Of a stretch of DNA of 64,000 bases, positions 8,965 to 19,102 are shown piece by piece. The notes beneath the pieces are model-generated. The model was not told the DNA's origin, did not search any database, and saw only the letters and a list, made by a program, of their open reading frames with translations. How positions within the stretch are numbered: the stretch's first letter is position 1; each line of letters begins with the position of its first letter. Source of the stretch: Nitrospiria bacterium (GTDB lineage: Bacteria > Nitrospirota > Nitrospiria > JACQBZ01). The translations under genes were made by a program, and so were the position numbers. The stretch is taken from positions 62,001 to 126,000 of the forward strand of contig DATKAN010000026.1 in NCBI GenBank assembly GCA_035498035.1, given 5' to 3'.

Positions 8965-10167
8965 ATGGCAACGTTTGCTTGGACAGGGAAGACGAGACAA
9001 GGATCCCAGCAGAAGGGTGAGGTCGTCGCCAAGACCCGCGAGGAGGTGATCGGGCTTCTTCGAAAGCAAAACATCTTGGTGACCTCGATCCAGCAAAAGG
9101 CCGGCGCGTTTAATCTCAGTTTCAGTCTCGGCGGCTCCGTCACAGACAAGGACATTGTTATTTTTACGAGGCAGTTTGCCACGATGATCGACGCCGGTCT
9201 GCCGCTGGTCCAATGCCTTGAAATTCTTTCGACTCAAACTGAAAACAAGTTCCTATCCAAGGTGGTGGGTGAAGTTCGGCAGGAGGTCGAATCGGGTTCC
9301 ACCTACGCCGATGCCTTGAGGAAGCATCCCAAGGCGTTTGACGATTTGTATGTGAACATGGTGGCGGCCGGTGAGGCCGGGGGTATTCTCGACACCATCC
9401 TAAACCGCCTGGCCAAGCATATCGAGAAGGCCGCAAAGTTGAAAAAGCAGATCAAATCGGCGATGGTCTATCCGCTCACGATCATGGGCGTGGCCGTCGT
9501 CATCGTGGCCATCTTGATGATCTGGGTTATTCCGGTCTTCGCCAAGATGTTTTCCGATTTTGGCGGGGCGCTTCCCGCACCAACCCAGATCGTCATCACC
9601 GCCAGCAACATATCGAAAAAATACGCACCGTATTTGGCCGTGGGGGCGGTGTTGGGCTGGATTGGATTGAAACGGTTCTATAAGACGCAGATGGGCCGAA
9701 AACTGATGGATAGTACGGCGTTAAAGACCCCAGTGATCGGTGATCTCGTCCGCAAAGCGGCCGTCGCCAAATTTACACGAACCCTGGGTACCTTGATCAG
9801 CAGCGGGGTTCCCATCCTGGAGGGACTGAATATCACGGCCAAAACGGCGGGCAACAAGGTCATCGAGGAAGCCATCATGACGGCCCGGCAGAGCATTAGC
9901 GAAGGTAAGACTGTTTCCGATCCGCTCGGTAAGACGAAGGTATTTCCCCCGATGGTGGTTCAGATGATTGCCGTGGGTGAAACCACGGGGGCCTTGGATG
10001 CAATGCTGGGGAAAATCGCCGACTTTTATGAAGAGGAAGTGGATGCGGCGGTCGCCGCATTAACGTCTCTCTTGGAGCCGATGTTGATGGTTTTCCTGGG
10101 TGCCATCATCGGGTTCATCGTGGTGGCCATGTACCTGCCGATTTTCAAAATGGCCGGGACCATCTAG
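8965..10167 (+). CDS. pilC: type IV pilus inner-membrane platform protein PilC
   Basis: 400 aa, the usual PilC length. Two tandem T2SSF domains (about 65-190 and 270-390) each end in membrane segments, three hydrophobic helices in total. The conserved N-terminal stretch (FTRQFATMIDAGLPLVQCLE) and its repeat (FTRTLGTLISSGVPILEGL) are clear. PilC couples PilB/PilT rotation to pilin insertion. It is paralogous to GspF at 32990. No pilin (pilA) gene follows within the window. Confidence 0.94.
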   Translation: MATFAWTGKTRQGSQQKGEVVAKTREEVIGLLRKQNILVTSIQQKAGAFNLSFSLGGSVTDKDIVIFTRQFATMIDAGLPLVQCLEILSTQTENKFLSKVVGEVRQEVESGSTYADALRKHPKAFDDLYVNMVAAGEAGGILDTILNRLAKHIEKAAKLKKQIKSAMVYPLTIMGVAVVIVAILMIWVIPVFAKMFSDFGGALPAPTQIVITASNISKKYAPYLAVGAVLGWIGLKRFYKTQMGRKLMDSTALKTPVIGDLVRKAAVAKFTRTLGTLISSGVPILEGLNITAKTAGNKVIEEAIMTARQSISEGKTVSDPLGKTKVFPPMVVQMIAVGETTGALDAMLGKIADFYEEEVDAAVAALTSLLEPMLMVFLGAIIGFIVVAMYLPIFKMAGTI

Positions 10168-10311
10168 GGTTAAGAAGTTCGTCCGATTCTTCTGGCCCGT
10201 TCTTTTGCTTTACGTGACGGTAACGTACACCTCCTTGCTTCAAGTTCCGGTCTTAGAACCGAGACGAGTCAGAGCCGCCTTTCTTCCCGTACTGATTTCC
10301 ACAACCGGATT

Positions 10312-12030
10312 GTGATGCGCACGATGGAGCTCCAATGGATCCAGCCTGAAGAAATACGGGCCAAGCTCAAGTGGCTCATGGTCCTGCGTGTCGTGATCGT
10401 TACGGTGCTGTTGGGTGCCTCGATCGTTCTACAGGTCGGGTACGGGCATATCGGGAAGACGACCACTTCGTTCTCCTATCTGATCGCATCGACATATTGT
10501 CTCACGATCGTTTACGGCATCCTACTTAATCGGCTGAAAGTTCTCACGCTGTTTGCCTATGTTCAGATCTTCATTGATCTGATCTATGAAACCCTTCTTG
10601 TCTATCTGACAGGCGGGATCGAAAGTCCCTTCTCACCGTTTTATATGATCACCTCGATTGCGGCGAGTGTGATCCTGGGCCGAAAAGGCGGAAGTCTCAC
10701 CGCGTCCATGGCCAGCGTCCTCTTGGGTTTGCTCGTGGATCTCCAATATTTCGGGTTCTTGCCCGAAACGGCGGCCAGCACGTATTCCGATCGGGAAACG
10801 CTCTATTTTCTTTTTTTAAATGTCGTCGGCTTCCTGACCGTGGCTTATTTAAGCGGAGGACTGGCCGAAAAGCTGAGTCTTACACGGGAACGGCTGAAAG
10901 AAAAGGCGGCCGGACTGGCCGAATTGAAGGCCTTTCATGAGCACGTGGTACAAAGCATGAGCACCGGGCTGATGACGACCGGGCTGTCCGGAGAGATCAC
11001 CTCTTTCAATCGTGCGGCGGAGGAAATAATAGGGTATCGGTACGGAGAGGTTAGAGATAGGCCATGGTGGGAGATTTTCGGCTCACCCGACCTGAAAGAG
11101 TTGATCAGCGCCGAAAAACCGCTCATGGAACCCTATCGATTTGACCGGGAGTGCCACCGTAAAGACGGAGGAGCCCTTGTGTTGGGGATGACGGTCTCCC
11201 CGCTCAAGAACGAAAATGGACAGCAGATCGGAGGCGTCTGGATATTTCAGGACTTGACCCGAATTCGAAAGATGGAGTTGGAGATCGAGCACAAAAAGAG
11301 ACTGGCGACGATCGGAGAGATGGCCGCCGGAATGGCCCATGAAATCCGAAATCCTCTTGCGTCGTTGAGTGGGTCCATGCAGGTGCTGAGTCGGGATCTT
11401 CGTCTCGATGATGAGGAATCCCGTCGGCTGATGGAGATCGCTCTGCGGGAGACCGAACGGCTGAATGGCATCATCACGGCCTTTTTACTATACGCCCGGC
11501 CTTCGCCATTGAATAAAAAACGATGGGACATCAACCAGCTCGTTAGGGATACGTTGAGCCTGCTTCGACAAGGCAATGAGTACCAGGAAAACATTGATAT
11601 TCAATCGAGCCTGGCTCCGGGGGATTTGGATGCCGTTGTGGATGCGGACCAGATCCGGCAAGTTTTTTGGAACCTGTCGATTAATGCGTGTCAGGCCATG
11701 CCGCAGGGGGGGCGGCTGCTTGTGACAACCCGTTCCGTGACCATGGGCCCCGATAAGAAGTCACCCGAAACAGCCTGGGTCGAAGTGACGTTTTCAGACG
11801 ACGGCCACGGGATTCAGAAAGAGCATATGGACAAGATTTTCTATCCTTTTTTTACTACAAAGGATCGGGGTTCAGGCCTTGGTCTTTCGATCGTGCATCG
11901 CGTGATCGAGACCCATCAGGGTCGGGTTCATGTCGAGAGTCAACCGGGCGAAGGAACCCGTTTTATCCTCTTGCTGCCGGTCGGAGAACCGACAACATCT
12001 GTCCGAATTGAAAAATTAAGGAGCCGTTGA
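10312..12030 (+). CDS. pilS: membrane sensor histidine kinase PilS
   Basis: 572 aa. About six N-terminal membrane segments (20-190), a PAS domain (about 205-315), a HisKA domain with the phosphorylated His in AAGMAHEIRNPLASL, then HATPase_c with N, G1 and G2 boxes (DDGHGIQ; GSGLGLSIV). This is the PilS arrangement: a multi-pass sensor that phosphorylates PilR to control pilin transcription. Possible starts are GTG 10312, ATG 10315 and ATG 10324. It is followed directly by pilR. Confidence 0.88.
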   Translation: MMRTMELQWIQPEEIRAKLKWLMVLRVVIVTVLLGASIVLQVGYGHIGKTTTSFSYLIASTYCLTIVYGILLNRLKVLTLFAYVQIFIDLIYETLLVYLTGGIESPFSPFYMITSIAASVILGRKGGSLTASMASVLLGLLVDLQYFGFLPETAASTYSDRETLYFLFLNVVGFLTVAYLSGGLAEKLSLTRERLKEKAAGLAELKAFHEHVVQSMSTGLMTTGLSGEITSFNRAAEEIIGYRYGEVRDRPWWEIFGSPDLKELISAEKPLMEPYRFDRECHRKDGGALVLGMTVSPLKNENGQQIGGVWIFQDLTRIRKMELEIEHKKRLATIGEMAAGMAHEIRNPLASLSGSMQVLSRDLRLDDEESRRLMEIALRETERLNGIITAFLLYARPSPLNKKRWDINQLVRDTLSLLRQGNEYQENIDIQSSLAPGDLDAVVDADQIRQVFWNLSINACQAMPQGGRLLVTTRSVTMGPDKKSPETAWVEVTFSDDGHGIQKEHMDKIFYPFFTTKDRGSGLGLSIVHRVIETHQGRVHVESQPGEGTRFILLLPVGEPTTSVRIEKLRSR

Positions 12031-12032
12031 CC

Positions 12033-13472
12033 GTGGAAAAGATATTAGTCGTAGATGATGAGAAAAGCATGCGGGATTTCCTGAGCATCGTGCTCAAGAA
12101 GGAAGGCTATGCTGTCACGACGGCTGACGACGGGGAGATGGCGAGCCGCTTGGTCCAGAAAGAAATTTTCGATCTGGTCTTGACGGATGTCAAGATGCCC
12201 AAATTGAGCGGTCTTCAAGTCCTCAAGACGGTGAAGGAGACATCGCCCGACACCATTGTCGTCATGATCACGGCCTTTGCTTCCACCGAAACGGCGATTG
12301 AAGCCATGAAGGAGGGAGCCTACGATTACCTTACCAAGCCCTTTCAAATCGAGGAAGTCAGGTTGATTATTCAGAATGCACTGGAGAAAAAACGACTCCG
12401 GACCGAGAATCAGCTTTTGAAAAAGCGGGTGAAAGGGGCCGCCGCCCTGGAGGATATTATCGGCCGAAGCGGGGGCATGCAGAATGTGATCCAGGTGATC
12501 AAGAAGGTCGCGAATACCCAGAGCAATGTCCTGATCCTGGGTGAGAGCGGCACGGGGAAGGAACTGGTCGCCCAGGCGATTCATTCCGACAGCCTGCGCA
12601 AGGACAAACCATTTGTCACCGTCAATTGCAGCGCGCTTCCCGAGCCTCTTCTGGAGAGCGAATTGTTCGGCCACATGAAGGGATCCTTTACGGGAGCGCA
12701 TGCGAACAAACCGGGCCTGTTCGAGATCGCCCACGAGGGGACGATTTTCCTGGACGAGATTGGAGACACCCCGTCGGGGATTCAGGCCAAGCTGCTGCGT
12801 GTCTTGGAAGAAAAAGAGTTCCGCCGAATCGGCGGAACGCAAAACATTCATGTCGATGTCCGAATCATTGCGGCCACCAACAAAGATCTTGAAAAGGCGG
12901 TGGCGGAGGGGACGTTTCGGGAGGACCTCTATTACCGACTGGATGTCATCCCCATTGTTCTGCCGCCGCTTCGAGAGCGGGTGGAGGATATCCCGCTCCT
13001 GGTCCGTCATTTTCTCACCGTCATGAATCAAGGGTTGAATAAAAAGATCCGGACGATCACGCCGGAGGCCATGAAGGCTTTACAGGCTCACCCGTGGCGA
13101 GGAAACGTGCGAGAGCTGGAGAACGTCATCGAACGCGTTGTGGCTTTAACGACGGGTGAGGCCATCGAACTCAAGGATGTGACGGAATGTCTCCAGAGGC
13201 CGGGGGGGGGCAAGGAGTCGTTATTGACGACCCTCCCGTCGGAAGGACTGGATCTGGACAAAGTGATCGGCGACTTGGAAAAAACCCTTCTTTTGAAGGC
13301 CCTGGAGCGAACCAATTGGATCAAGCGGGATGCGGCCAATCTGCTTCGGTTGAACATGCGTTCTTTCCGGTACCGTCTGGACAAGCACAGCATCCGAAAA
13401 AATCGCGAACCCGGATCTCTTCCGGATGCCCCGAAGGGTGATGAAGAGGAATCGGATACCCCCGCCCCCTGA
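12033..13472 (+). CDS. pilR: sigma-54-dependent response regulator PilR
   Basis: 479 aa, NtrC type. Receiver domain (1-120) with LVVDDE and the phospho-Asp in DLVLTDVKMP; AAA+ domain (about 145-380) with GESGTGKE, the sigma-54 contact loop GAFTGA in the variant ELFGHMKGSFTGAHA, and DEIGD; C-terminal Fis-type helix-turn-helix (DAANLLRLNMRSFRYRL). It activates sigma-54 promoters, classically pilA, after phosphorylation by PilS. I prefer the GTG at 12033 over the overlapping TTG at 12027 because AAGGAG (12018-12023) is 9 nt from the GTG but only 3 nt from the TTG. Confidence 0.9.
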   Translation: MEKILVVDDEKSMRDFLSIVLKKEGYAVTTADDGEMASRLVQKEIFDLVLTDVKMPKLSGLQVLKTVKETSPDTIVVMITAFASTETAIEAMKEGAYDYLTKPFQIEEVRLIIQNALEKKRLRTENQLLKKRVKGAAALEDIIGRSGGMQNVIQVIKKVANTQSNVLILGESGTGKELVAQAIHSDSLRKDKPFVTVNCSALPEPLLESELFGHMKGSFTGAHANKPGLFEIAHEGTIFLDEIGDTPSGIQAKLLRVLEEKEFRRIGGTQNIHVDVRIIAATNKDLEKAVAEGTFREDLYYRLDVIPIVLPPLRERVEDIPLLVRHFLTVMNQGLNKKIRTITPEAMKALQAHPWRGNVRELENVIERVVALTTGEAIELKDVTECLQRPGGGKESLLTTLPSEGLDLDKVIGDLEKTLLLKALERTNWIKRDAANLLRLNMRSFRYRLDKHSIRKNREPGSLPDAPKGDEEESDTPAP

Positions 13473-13505
13473 GCGGGTTTCATGGCCTTCCACTGAATAT
13501 CATCA

Positions 13506-14483
13506 ATGGATCACTCCTCTCGCATGCGCTCACGTTGGACTGTCACTTTGCGTGCACCCGCCAAGATCAACCTCCTGTTGAACGTCCTGGAGCGTCATTC
13601 GACCCGATATCATCCCATCGTCTCCTTAATGCAGATGGTTGGTCTTCAGGATCGGTTGACCTTGACCTTGAAACCGGTCCGGTATGGGATCCGAATTGTG
13701 ACCCGGACTCAAAACCTTCCCTTGGGCGAGGATAATCTGATTACACGGGCCGCACGGGCCTTCGCGAAGCGTTATGGGATCGAAACCGGATTGCGAATCG
13801 AGCTGGACAAAAGGATCCCGATCGGTGCCGGGCTCGGCGGCGGAAGCAGCGATGCGGCGGCGACGCTTCATGGTCTATGCCGCCTGCACCGGATGACTCC
13901 GCCTGCCGCGGAACTCGCGGGCCTGGGGCGGAATCTGGGCAGCGATGTTCCTTTTTTTTTCGGAGGGCCGACCGCTTGGGTCTCCGGGGTCGGAGACCGG
14001 ATTAATCCGATTTGTTTGGGAGAAAACCTCTGGGCCGTGTTGGCCAATCCCGGGTTCGAGGTTTCGACGGCTTGGGTCTATTCCGAGTTGGATCGGGTCC
14101 GTGCCGAAGGATTAACCCCGCCGGGACCTTTCCTTAAAAAAATAGGATTGACTTTGGATCGAAATCGGCTTAAAATCTCAACCCGTGCGAGCAAGGCCTT
14201 CCCGCTGACGAAACGATCATTCCCCCTCCACAATGACTTGGAAGTGATCACGATCAGACGATACCCGGTCATTGAGACCATGAAGGAGCGCCTGTGTTCA
14301 TTGGGAGCGAGGGGGGCCTTGATGTCCGGCAGCGGACCGACCGTGTTTGGCGTGTTTCCGGATCGTTCATCCGCACACGCGGCGGCGGCGGTTCTTCGGC
14401 AGGATTTGGCGTGGGGACGGGTCCGTCGGCACGGAGGCTGGACCATCTGGGTGGCACGGCTATTGACCCGGTCCCCGTGGTAA
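13506..14483 (+). CDS. ispE: 4-diphosphocytidyl-2-C-methyl-D-erythritol kinase
   Basis: 325 aa, a GHMP kinase of the MEP isoprenoid pathway that phosphorylates CDP-methylerythritol. It has the N-terminal APAKINLLLNV motif, the ATP loop PIGAGLGGGSSDAAA and the C-terminal MSGSGPTVFG glycine loop. It is somewhat longer than the usual 280-300 aa. An alternative ATG at 13524 (MRSRW) would remove six residues. It is followed by tRNA-Gln and prs, a common arrangement. Confidence 0.93.
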   Translation: MDHSSRMRSRWTVTLRAPAKINLLLNVLERHSTRYHPIVSLMQMVGLQDRLTLTLKPVRYGIRIVTRTQNLPLGEDNLITRAARAFAKRYGIETGLRIELDKRIPIGAGLGGGSSDAAATLHGLCRLHRMTPPAAELAGLGRNLGSDVPFFFGGPTAWVSGVGDRINPICLGENLWAVLANPGFEVSTAWVYSELDRVRAEGLTPPGPFLKKIGLTLDRNRLKISTRASKAFPLTKRSFPLHNDLEVITIRRYPVIETMKERLCSLGARGALMSGSGPTVFGVFPDRSSAHAAAAVLRQDLAWGRVRRHGGWTIWVARLLTRSPW

Positions 14484-14518
14484 AACCATGGCCCGACTCG
14501 GTGATGCAAAAGGAATAT

Positions 14519-14592
14519 TCGGAGGTCGTCCAACGGTAGGACAGCAGCCTTTGGAGCTGCGAATTGGGGTTCGAGTCCCTACCTCCGAACCA
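14519..14592 (+). tRNA. tRNA-Gln (anticodon TTG)
   Basis: A 74-nt cloverleaf. Acceptor TCGGAGG (14519-14525) pairs with CCTCCGA (14582-14588); discriminator A and an encoded CCA follow at 14590-14592. The anticodon stem GCAGC/GCTGC holds the loop CTTTGGA with anticodon TTG at 14551-14553. The T arm has loop TTCGAGT. All arms are well paired. Confidence 0.97.
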
Positions 14593-14663
14593 ATAACAAA
14601 AATGAGGATGGCCTTAAGGACCCGGGTCATTCATGCCGCGCTTCATTTCATGGCAGGAACGCT

Positions 14664-15605
14664 GTGTTAAACGAGCTTAAACTGATTTCTGGAAATTCGA
14701 ACATTCCGCTGGCCAAGGAAATCTGCGATCACCTCGGCATTGCATTGGGCGCGGCGACCGTCTCGGCATTCAGCGACGGGGAGATTCTTGTCCGGATCGA
14801 GGAGAACGTTCGCGGAATGGATGTGTTTGTGGTTCAATCCTGTTCGGATCCGGTCAACAAGCACGTCATGGAACTCCTCATCATGATCGACGCGCTAAAA
14901 CGTTCGTCGGCCCGTCGGATCACCGCCGTCATTCCTTATTTCGGCTATGCGAGACAGGATCGGAAGGACCAGCCCCGGGTGCCGGTCACCGCGAAGTTGG
15001 TGGCGGATCTGATCACGACGGCCGGGGCCCATAAGGTCTTGACCGTGGATCTGCATGCGGGACAGATCCAGGGCTTCTTTAATATCCCGGTCGATCACTT
15101 GTACGCGACGCCGGTGCTTCTCAACCATCTCCGTACCATGGATCTGAAGGATCTGGTGGTGGTGTCGCCGGATGCCGGGGGAGTGGAACGGGCCCGTGCC
15201 TTTGCCAAACGGCTCAACGCGAGTCTGGCGATTATCGACAAACGCCGCGAGGGTCCGAACCAGGCCAAGATCATGAACATTGTCGGCGATGTTGACAATC
15301 GCGATGTGCTCCTTTTGGATGATATGATCGACACCGCCGGAACCATTACCCAAGGCGGGCAGGCTTGCGCCGACAAAGGGGCCCGCCGCGTCCTGGCAGG
15401 CTGTACGCATGCTGTTTTATCCGGCCCGGCGTTGCAGCGCCTCAACGATTCGGTGCTGGGTCAGGTGATTGTCACAAACACCGTTCCCTTGGCCGGCAAG
15501 GAACAGATTTGCAAAAAAATAGAGGTTCTGTCCGTCGCCCCGCTTCTGGGCGAGGCGATTCGTCGGATTCATAACGAAGAATCGGTGAGTTCGTTATTCG
15601 TGTAA
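14664..15605 (+). CDS. prs: ribose-phosphate pyrophosphokinase
   Basis: 313 aa, GTG start. It makes PRPP from ribose-5-phosphate and ATP, feeding nucleotide, histidine and tryptophan synthesis; PRPP is also the HisG substrate in the his operon further right. Family motifs are intact: the catalytic flexible-loop region YARQDRKD, the divalent-metal/ribose region DLHAGQIQGFF and the PRPP loop VLLLDDMIDTAGT. Length is normal for class I PRPP synthase. Confidence 0.95.
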   Translation: MLNELKLISGNSNIPLAKEICDHLGIALGAATVSAFSDGEILVRIEENVRGMDVFVVQSCSDPVNKHVMELLIMIDALKRSSARRITAVIPYFGYARQDRKDQPRVPVTAKLVADLITTAGAHKVLTVDLHAGQIQGFFNIPVDHLYATPVLLNHLRTMDLKDLVVVSPDAGGVERARAFAKRLNASLAIIDKRREGPNQAKIMNIVGDVDNRDVLLLDDMIDTAGTITQGGQACADKGARRVLAGCTHAVLSGPALQRLNDSVLGQVIVTNTVPLAGKEQICKKIEVLSVAPLLGEAIRRIHNEESVSSLFV

Positions 15606-15627
15606 CTGTAACGCAAGGGAGATCGAT

Positions 15628-16407
15628 ATGCAACGCATGGATTTGGAGGCGGAACAGCGTCAGCAAAGCGGAAAAGGGGTGGCCCGAGCTCTCCGACGGT
15701 CCGGAAAGATTCCCGCCGTCTTGTACGGGGAAGGGAAGTCAAGCCTACTGGCCGTTGCCCCCGCGGATTTGATTAAAATTCTGAAGTCGGAATCGGGGGA
15801 GAACGCCTTGATCAATCTGAAGATCAAAGGCGGAAAATCGCTCGAAACCCGGACGGCGATCCTCCGCGATTTTCAAAAGGATCCCATCAGCGGAGGCATT
15901 TTGCATGCGGATCTGTTCGAGATCAATATGAACAAGGCGATCCGCGTGAGGGTTCCCATCATGGTCAAGGGCGATGTGCCGGAAGGGGTCAAGTTGGGCG
16001 GTGTCCTCCAGCACAACCTTCGGGAGATGATGATCGAATGTCTCCCTTCCATGATTCCCGACCATCTCGATGTCGATGCGACTCACTTGAAGATCGGGGA
16101 GTCGATTCATATCCGGGATCTTCAGGTCGAACAGGGAATCCGGATTCTCGAAGACAAGGATCTTCCCATTGTGTCGGTGGCGGCCCCGATGTCGGAGGCC
16201 AAACTGGAAGAAATTCTGGCGGGGACGCCGGCCGAGGCGAAGGAGCCCGAGGTGATCGGAAAGAAGAAGGAAGAGGGTGAGGCGGAAGCGGGCGCGGAAC
16301 CCGCGGCCGGCGGAAAAGCGGGAGAGAAGGCGGAGGCCAAGGGCGAGAGCAAGGCCCCTAAACCGGGCGGCAAGGAAGAGAAGAAGGAGTCCGGAGCGAA
16401 AGGGTAA
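15628..16407 (+). CDS. rplY: 50S ribosomal protein L25, long (Ctc/TL5) form
   Basis: 259 aa. The N-terminal L25 domain (1-95; [19 protein letters not shown]) binds 5S rRNA. The second beta domain (96-190) gives the long Ctc/TL5 form. The last ~70 residues are a low-complexity tail of Ala, Glu, Lys and Gly, longer than usual. AAGGGAGAT precedes the ATG. The usual neighbours prs and pth flank it. Confidence 0.92.
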   Translation: MQRMDLEAEQRQQSGKGVARALRRSGKIPAVLYGEGKSSLLAVAPADLIKILKSESGENALINLKIKGGKSLETRTAILRDFQKDPISGGILHADLFEINMNKAIRVRVPIMVKGDVPEGVKLGGVLQHNLREMMIECLPSMIPDHLDVDATHLKIGESIHIRDLQVEQGIRILEDKDLPIVSVAAPMSEAKLEEILAGTPAEAKEPEVIGKKKEEGEAEAGAEPAAGGKAGEKAEAKGESKAPKPGGKEEKKESGAKG

Positions 16408-16414
16408 TTTCCTA

Positions 16415-16987
16415 TTGAAGATCCTGGTCGGGCTTGGAAACCCGGGGGCGGAGTACGCGCACAGCCGTCACAATATCGGGTTTATGGTTCTCGATGCCTT
16501 CGCGAAATCTCTGGCCGCTTCCTTCCGGAAAACATCTTCGCGGATGGTCATCGCCTCCGGCACGATCCGTGATCGGAACCGAAACGAAGAACACGTGGTC
16601 CTGGCAAAGCCGCAGACCTATATGAACCGGAGCGGGCCTGCGACCCTGGAGCTTCTCCGGGAAACCGGAGCCGGACCGTCGGATCTTCTTGTGGTTCACG
16701 ATGATCTGGATCTGAGTCTCGGACGCCTTCGGCTCAAGTCGAAAGGAGGGCATGGCGGTCATCGCGGAGTCCAATCCATCATCGCGTCACTCCAGACCCA
16801 CCATTTTTTTCGCTTCCGCGTAGGCATCGGCCGACCGCCGGCTCACCAGGCGGCGGATCGGTATGTTCTCTCGGTTTTTCTTCCGGAAGAAAGATCCATT
16901 GTACAGGAGATGATTGAGCGATCCGTCATGGCCTTGGACTGTTTCATTAAGGAAGGGCCGGAAGCAACCATGAACCGGTTTCACTGA
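16415..16987 (+). CDS. pth: peptidyl-tRNA hydrolase
   Basis: 190 aa. It cleaves peptidyl-tRNA released during translation. The start LKILVGLGNPG (TTG at 16415), catalytic His in SRHNIGF, the asparagine region TYMNRSG and the catalytic Asp region VVHDDLDL are present, as is the GGHGGHRGVQS loop. The frame stays open upstream inside rplY. The TTG is preferred because it sits 8 bp after the rplY stop, has AAGGG upstream and gives the usual Pth length. Confidence 0.93.
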   Translation: MKILVGLGNPGAEYAHSRHNIGFMVLDAFAKSLAASFRKTSSRMVIASGTIRDRNRNEEHVVLAKPQTYMNRSGPATLELLRETGAGPSDLLVVHDDLDLSLGRLRLKSKGGHGGHRGVQSIIASLQTHHFFRFRVGIGRPPAHQAADRYVLSVFLPEERSIVQEMIERSVMALDCFIKEGPEATMNRFH

Positions 16988-17062
16988 TTTGACAGGGTGT
17001 GAATGCGACGAATCTCTACTTGCTTTTTCACGAAACGATGACCGGATGAGGAGGCGTCAAGC

Positions 17063-19096
17063 ATGGATTTGACAAGCGGTTCGATCTTTTTTTCCGTGGC
17101 ATGCGGATTGGCCGCGGTAATCTATGGGGCCGTGGCGGCTCGATGGGTTCTGGCCCTGTCGGCCGGTTCGGAGCGGATGCAGGAAATCGCGAAGGCTGTT
17201 CAGGAGGGAGCGAAGGCCTTCTTAAACCGCCAATATACAACGATTGCGGGGGTGGGCCTGGTTCTGTTCATTATCCTGTGGACCACCCTGGGAGCCAAAA
17301 CGGCGATCGGGTTTCTGATCGGTGCGATCTCGTCCGCTGCGGCCGGTTATATCGGAATGAACATCTCGGTGCGGGCCAATGTCAGAACGGCTGAAGCGGC
17401 CAAACAGGGTCTCGCCGCGGCCTTCGCGGTGGCCTTTCGGGGCGGATCCATCACCGGGCTTCTGGTGGTGGGTCTGGGTCTTTTATCGGTCGCGGGGTAC
17501 TACGGTATATTGGAAGCCATGACACCGGCCGGCGAGCAAGTGAATATCACGCCCCTGGTGGGTCTCGGGTTCGGGGGGAGCCTGATCAGTATCTTCGCCC
17601 GTCTGGGCGGGGGGATCTTCACGAAGGCGGCCGACGTCGGGGCGGACTTGGTCGGCAAGGTTGAGGCCGGAATTCCGGAGGACGATCCGCGGAATCCGGC
17701 CGTCATCGCGGACAACGTCGGCGACAATGTCGGGGACTGCGCCGGTATGGCCGCGGATCTGTTTGAAACGTATGCCGTGACCATCATCTCGACCATGCTC
17801 CTGGGCATCCTGGTTTTTAGCGGGGCAAAACAGGTTTTGGTTTATCCATTGGTTGTGGGCGGTATTTCGATCATTACTTCCATCGTCGGTACATTCTTTG
17901 CCCGCGTCGGAAGCAAGGGCTACATCATGGGCGCGTTGTACAAGGGTCTGGCGGTTTCGGGGCTGCTTTCGGCCGTCGCGCTCTATCCCGTTACCCTTTG
18001 GATGCTCCAGGGACTCAGCGGGGCTGATCCAAGCCGAATCTATGGCACCGTGCTGGTCGGTCTGATTGTGACGGCGGCCCTGGTGATGATCACGGAATAT
18101 TACACATCCACTTCCTTCGGCCCCGTCCGGGGGATCGCAAAGGCGTCCACTACCGGCCACGGAACCAACATCATCGCCGGCCTGGCCGTGAGCATGAAGG
18201 CGACGGCGCTGCCGGTGCTTGTGATCGCCGCGGGTGTTTTGGCCGCGTTCCACCTCGCCGGCCTTTACGGCGTGGCCGTCGCGGCCGTCTCGATGCTGTC
18301 GATGGCCGGAATGGTCGTGGCGCTGGACGCCTACGGTCCCATCACCGACAACGCCGGCGGAATCGCCGAGATGGCCGGCCTGGATAAGAGCGTCCGCGCG
18401 ATCACGGATCCGCTCGATGCCGTGGGCAACACCACCAAGGCCGTGACGAAGGGATACGCGATCGGGTCGGCCGGTCTGGCCGCCATCGTTCTTTTCGCAT
18501 CGTATACGCAGGATCTGAATAACCTTCTGGACATTAAAGTGGTGTTCACGTTGAGCGATCCCTATATCTTGGTTGGCCTTTTCATCGGCGGAATGCTTCC
18601 CTATCTCTTTTCCGCATTGAGCATGGAGGCCGTTGGGAAAGCCGCAGGGATGATCGTGGAAGAAGTCCGTCGGCAATTCCGCGAGATTCCGGGGATCATG
18701 CAGGGAACCGGCCGCCCGGATTACGGCCGGGCCGTGGATATCGTGACCCGATCGGCCATCCGGGAAATGATCGTTCCCGGGTTGATTCCAGTTCTGTCGC
18801 CCATTGCGGTCGGGCTTCTTCTGGGACCGAAGGCCTTGGGCGGGGTCCTGGTTGGAAGCATCGTCACCGGCCTGTTCGTGGCGATCTCGATGACCAGCGG
18901 CGGGGGCGCCTGGGACAACGCTAAAAAATATATCGAGGAAGGGAATTACGGGGGCAAGGGGAGTGAGGCCCACAAAGCAGCCGTGACGGGCGATACCGTC
19001 GGCGATCCGTACAAGGACACCGCCGGGCCGGCGATCAATCCGATGATCAAGATCATCAACATCGTGGCCTTGTTGATGATCCCGCTGCTCGTGTAA
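17063..19096 (+). CDS. hppA: membrane-bound H+-translocating pyrophosphatase, K+-independent type
   Basis: 677 aa, about 16 membrane helices. It couples PPi hydrolysis to proton pumping across the inner membrane. The PPi-binding motif [26 protein letters not shown] and the C-terminal [18 protein letters not shown] are intact. The segment [17 protein letters not shown] has Lys where K+-dependent enzymes have Ala, which in this family marks K+-independent H+ pumps. The pump can recover energy from PPi released by anabolic reactions such as HisG and aminoacyl-tRNA synthetases. It is followed by ychF after 6 bp. Confidence 0.93.
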   Translation: MDLTSGSIFFSVACGLAAVIYGAVAARWVLALSAGSERMQEIAKAVQEGAKAFLNRQYTTIAGVGLVLFIILWTTLGAKTAIGFLIGAISSAAAGYIGMNISVRANVRTAEAAKQGLAAAFAVAFRGGSITGLLVVGLGLLSVAGYYGILEAMTPAGEQVNITPLVGLGFGGSLISIFARLGGGIFTKAADVGADLVGKVEAGIPEDDPRNPAVIADNVGDNVGDCAGMAADLFETYAVTIISTMLLGILVFSGAKQVLVYPLVVGGISIITSIVGTFFARVGSKGYIMGALYKGLAVSGLLSAVALYPVTLWMLQGLSGADPSRIYGTVLVGLIVTAALVMITEYYTSTSFGPVRGIAKASTTGHGTNIIAGLAVSMKATALPVLVIAAGVLAAFHLAGLYGVAVAAVSMLSMAGMVVALDAYGPITDNAGGIAEMAGLDKSVRAITDPLDAVGNTTKAVTKGYAIGSAGLAAIVLFASYTQDLNNLLDIKVVFTLSDPYILVGLFIGGMLPYLFSALSMEAVGKAAGMIVEEVRRQFREIPGIMQGTGRPDYGRAVDIVTRSAIREMIVPGLIPVLSPIAVGLLLGPKALGGVLVGSIVTGLFVAISMTSGGGAWDNAKKYIEEGNYGGKGSEAHKAAVTGDTVGDPYKDTAGPAINPMIKIINIVALLMIPLLV

Positions 19097-19102
19097 CCAA
19101 TC

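Noticed and set aside
10168-10311. Possible small membrane peptide between pilC and pilS
   Set aside because: The frame encodes a hydrophobic stretch, but it has no start codon with a ribosome binding site after the pilC stop. Left as an intergenic gap.
12045-13031. 328-codon open frame antisense to pilR
   Set aside because: Shadow of pilR; no recognisable protein.
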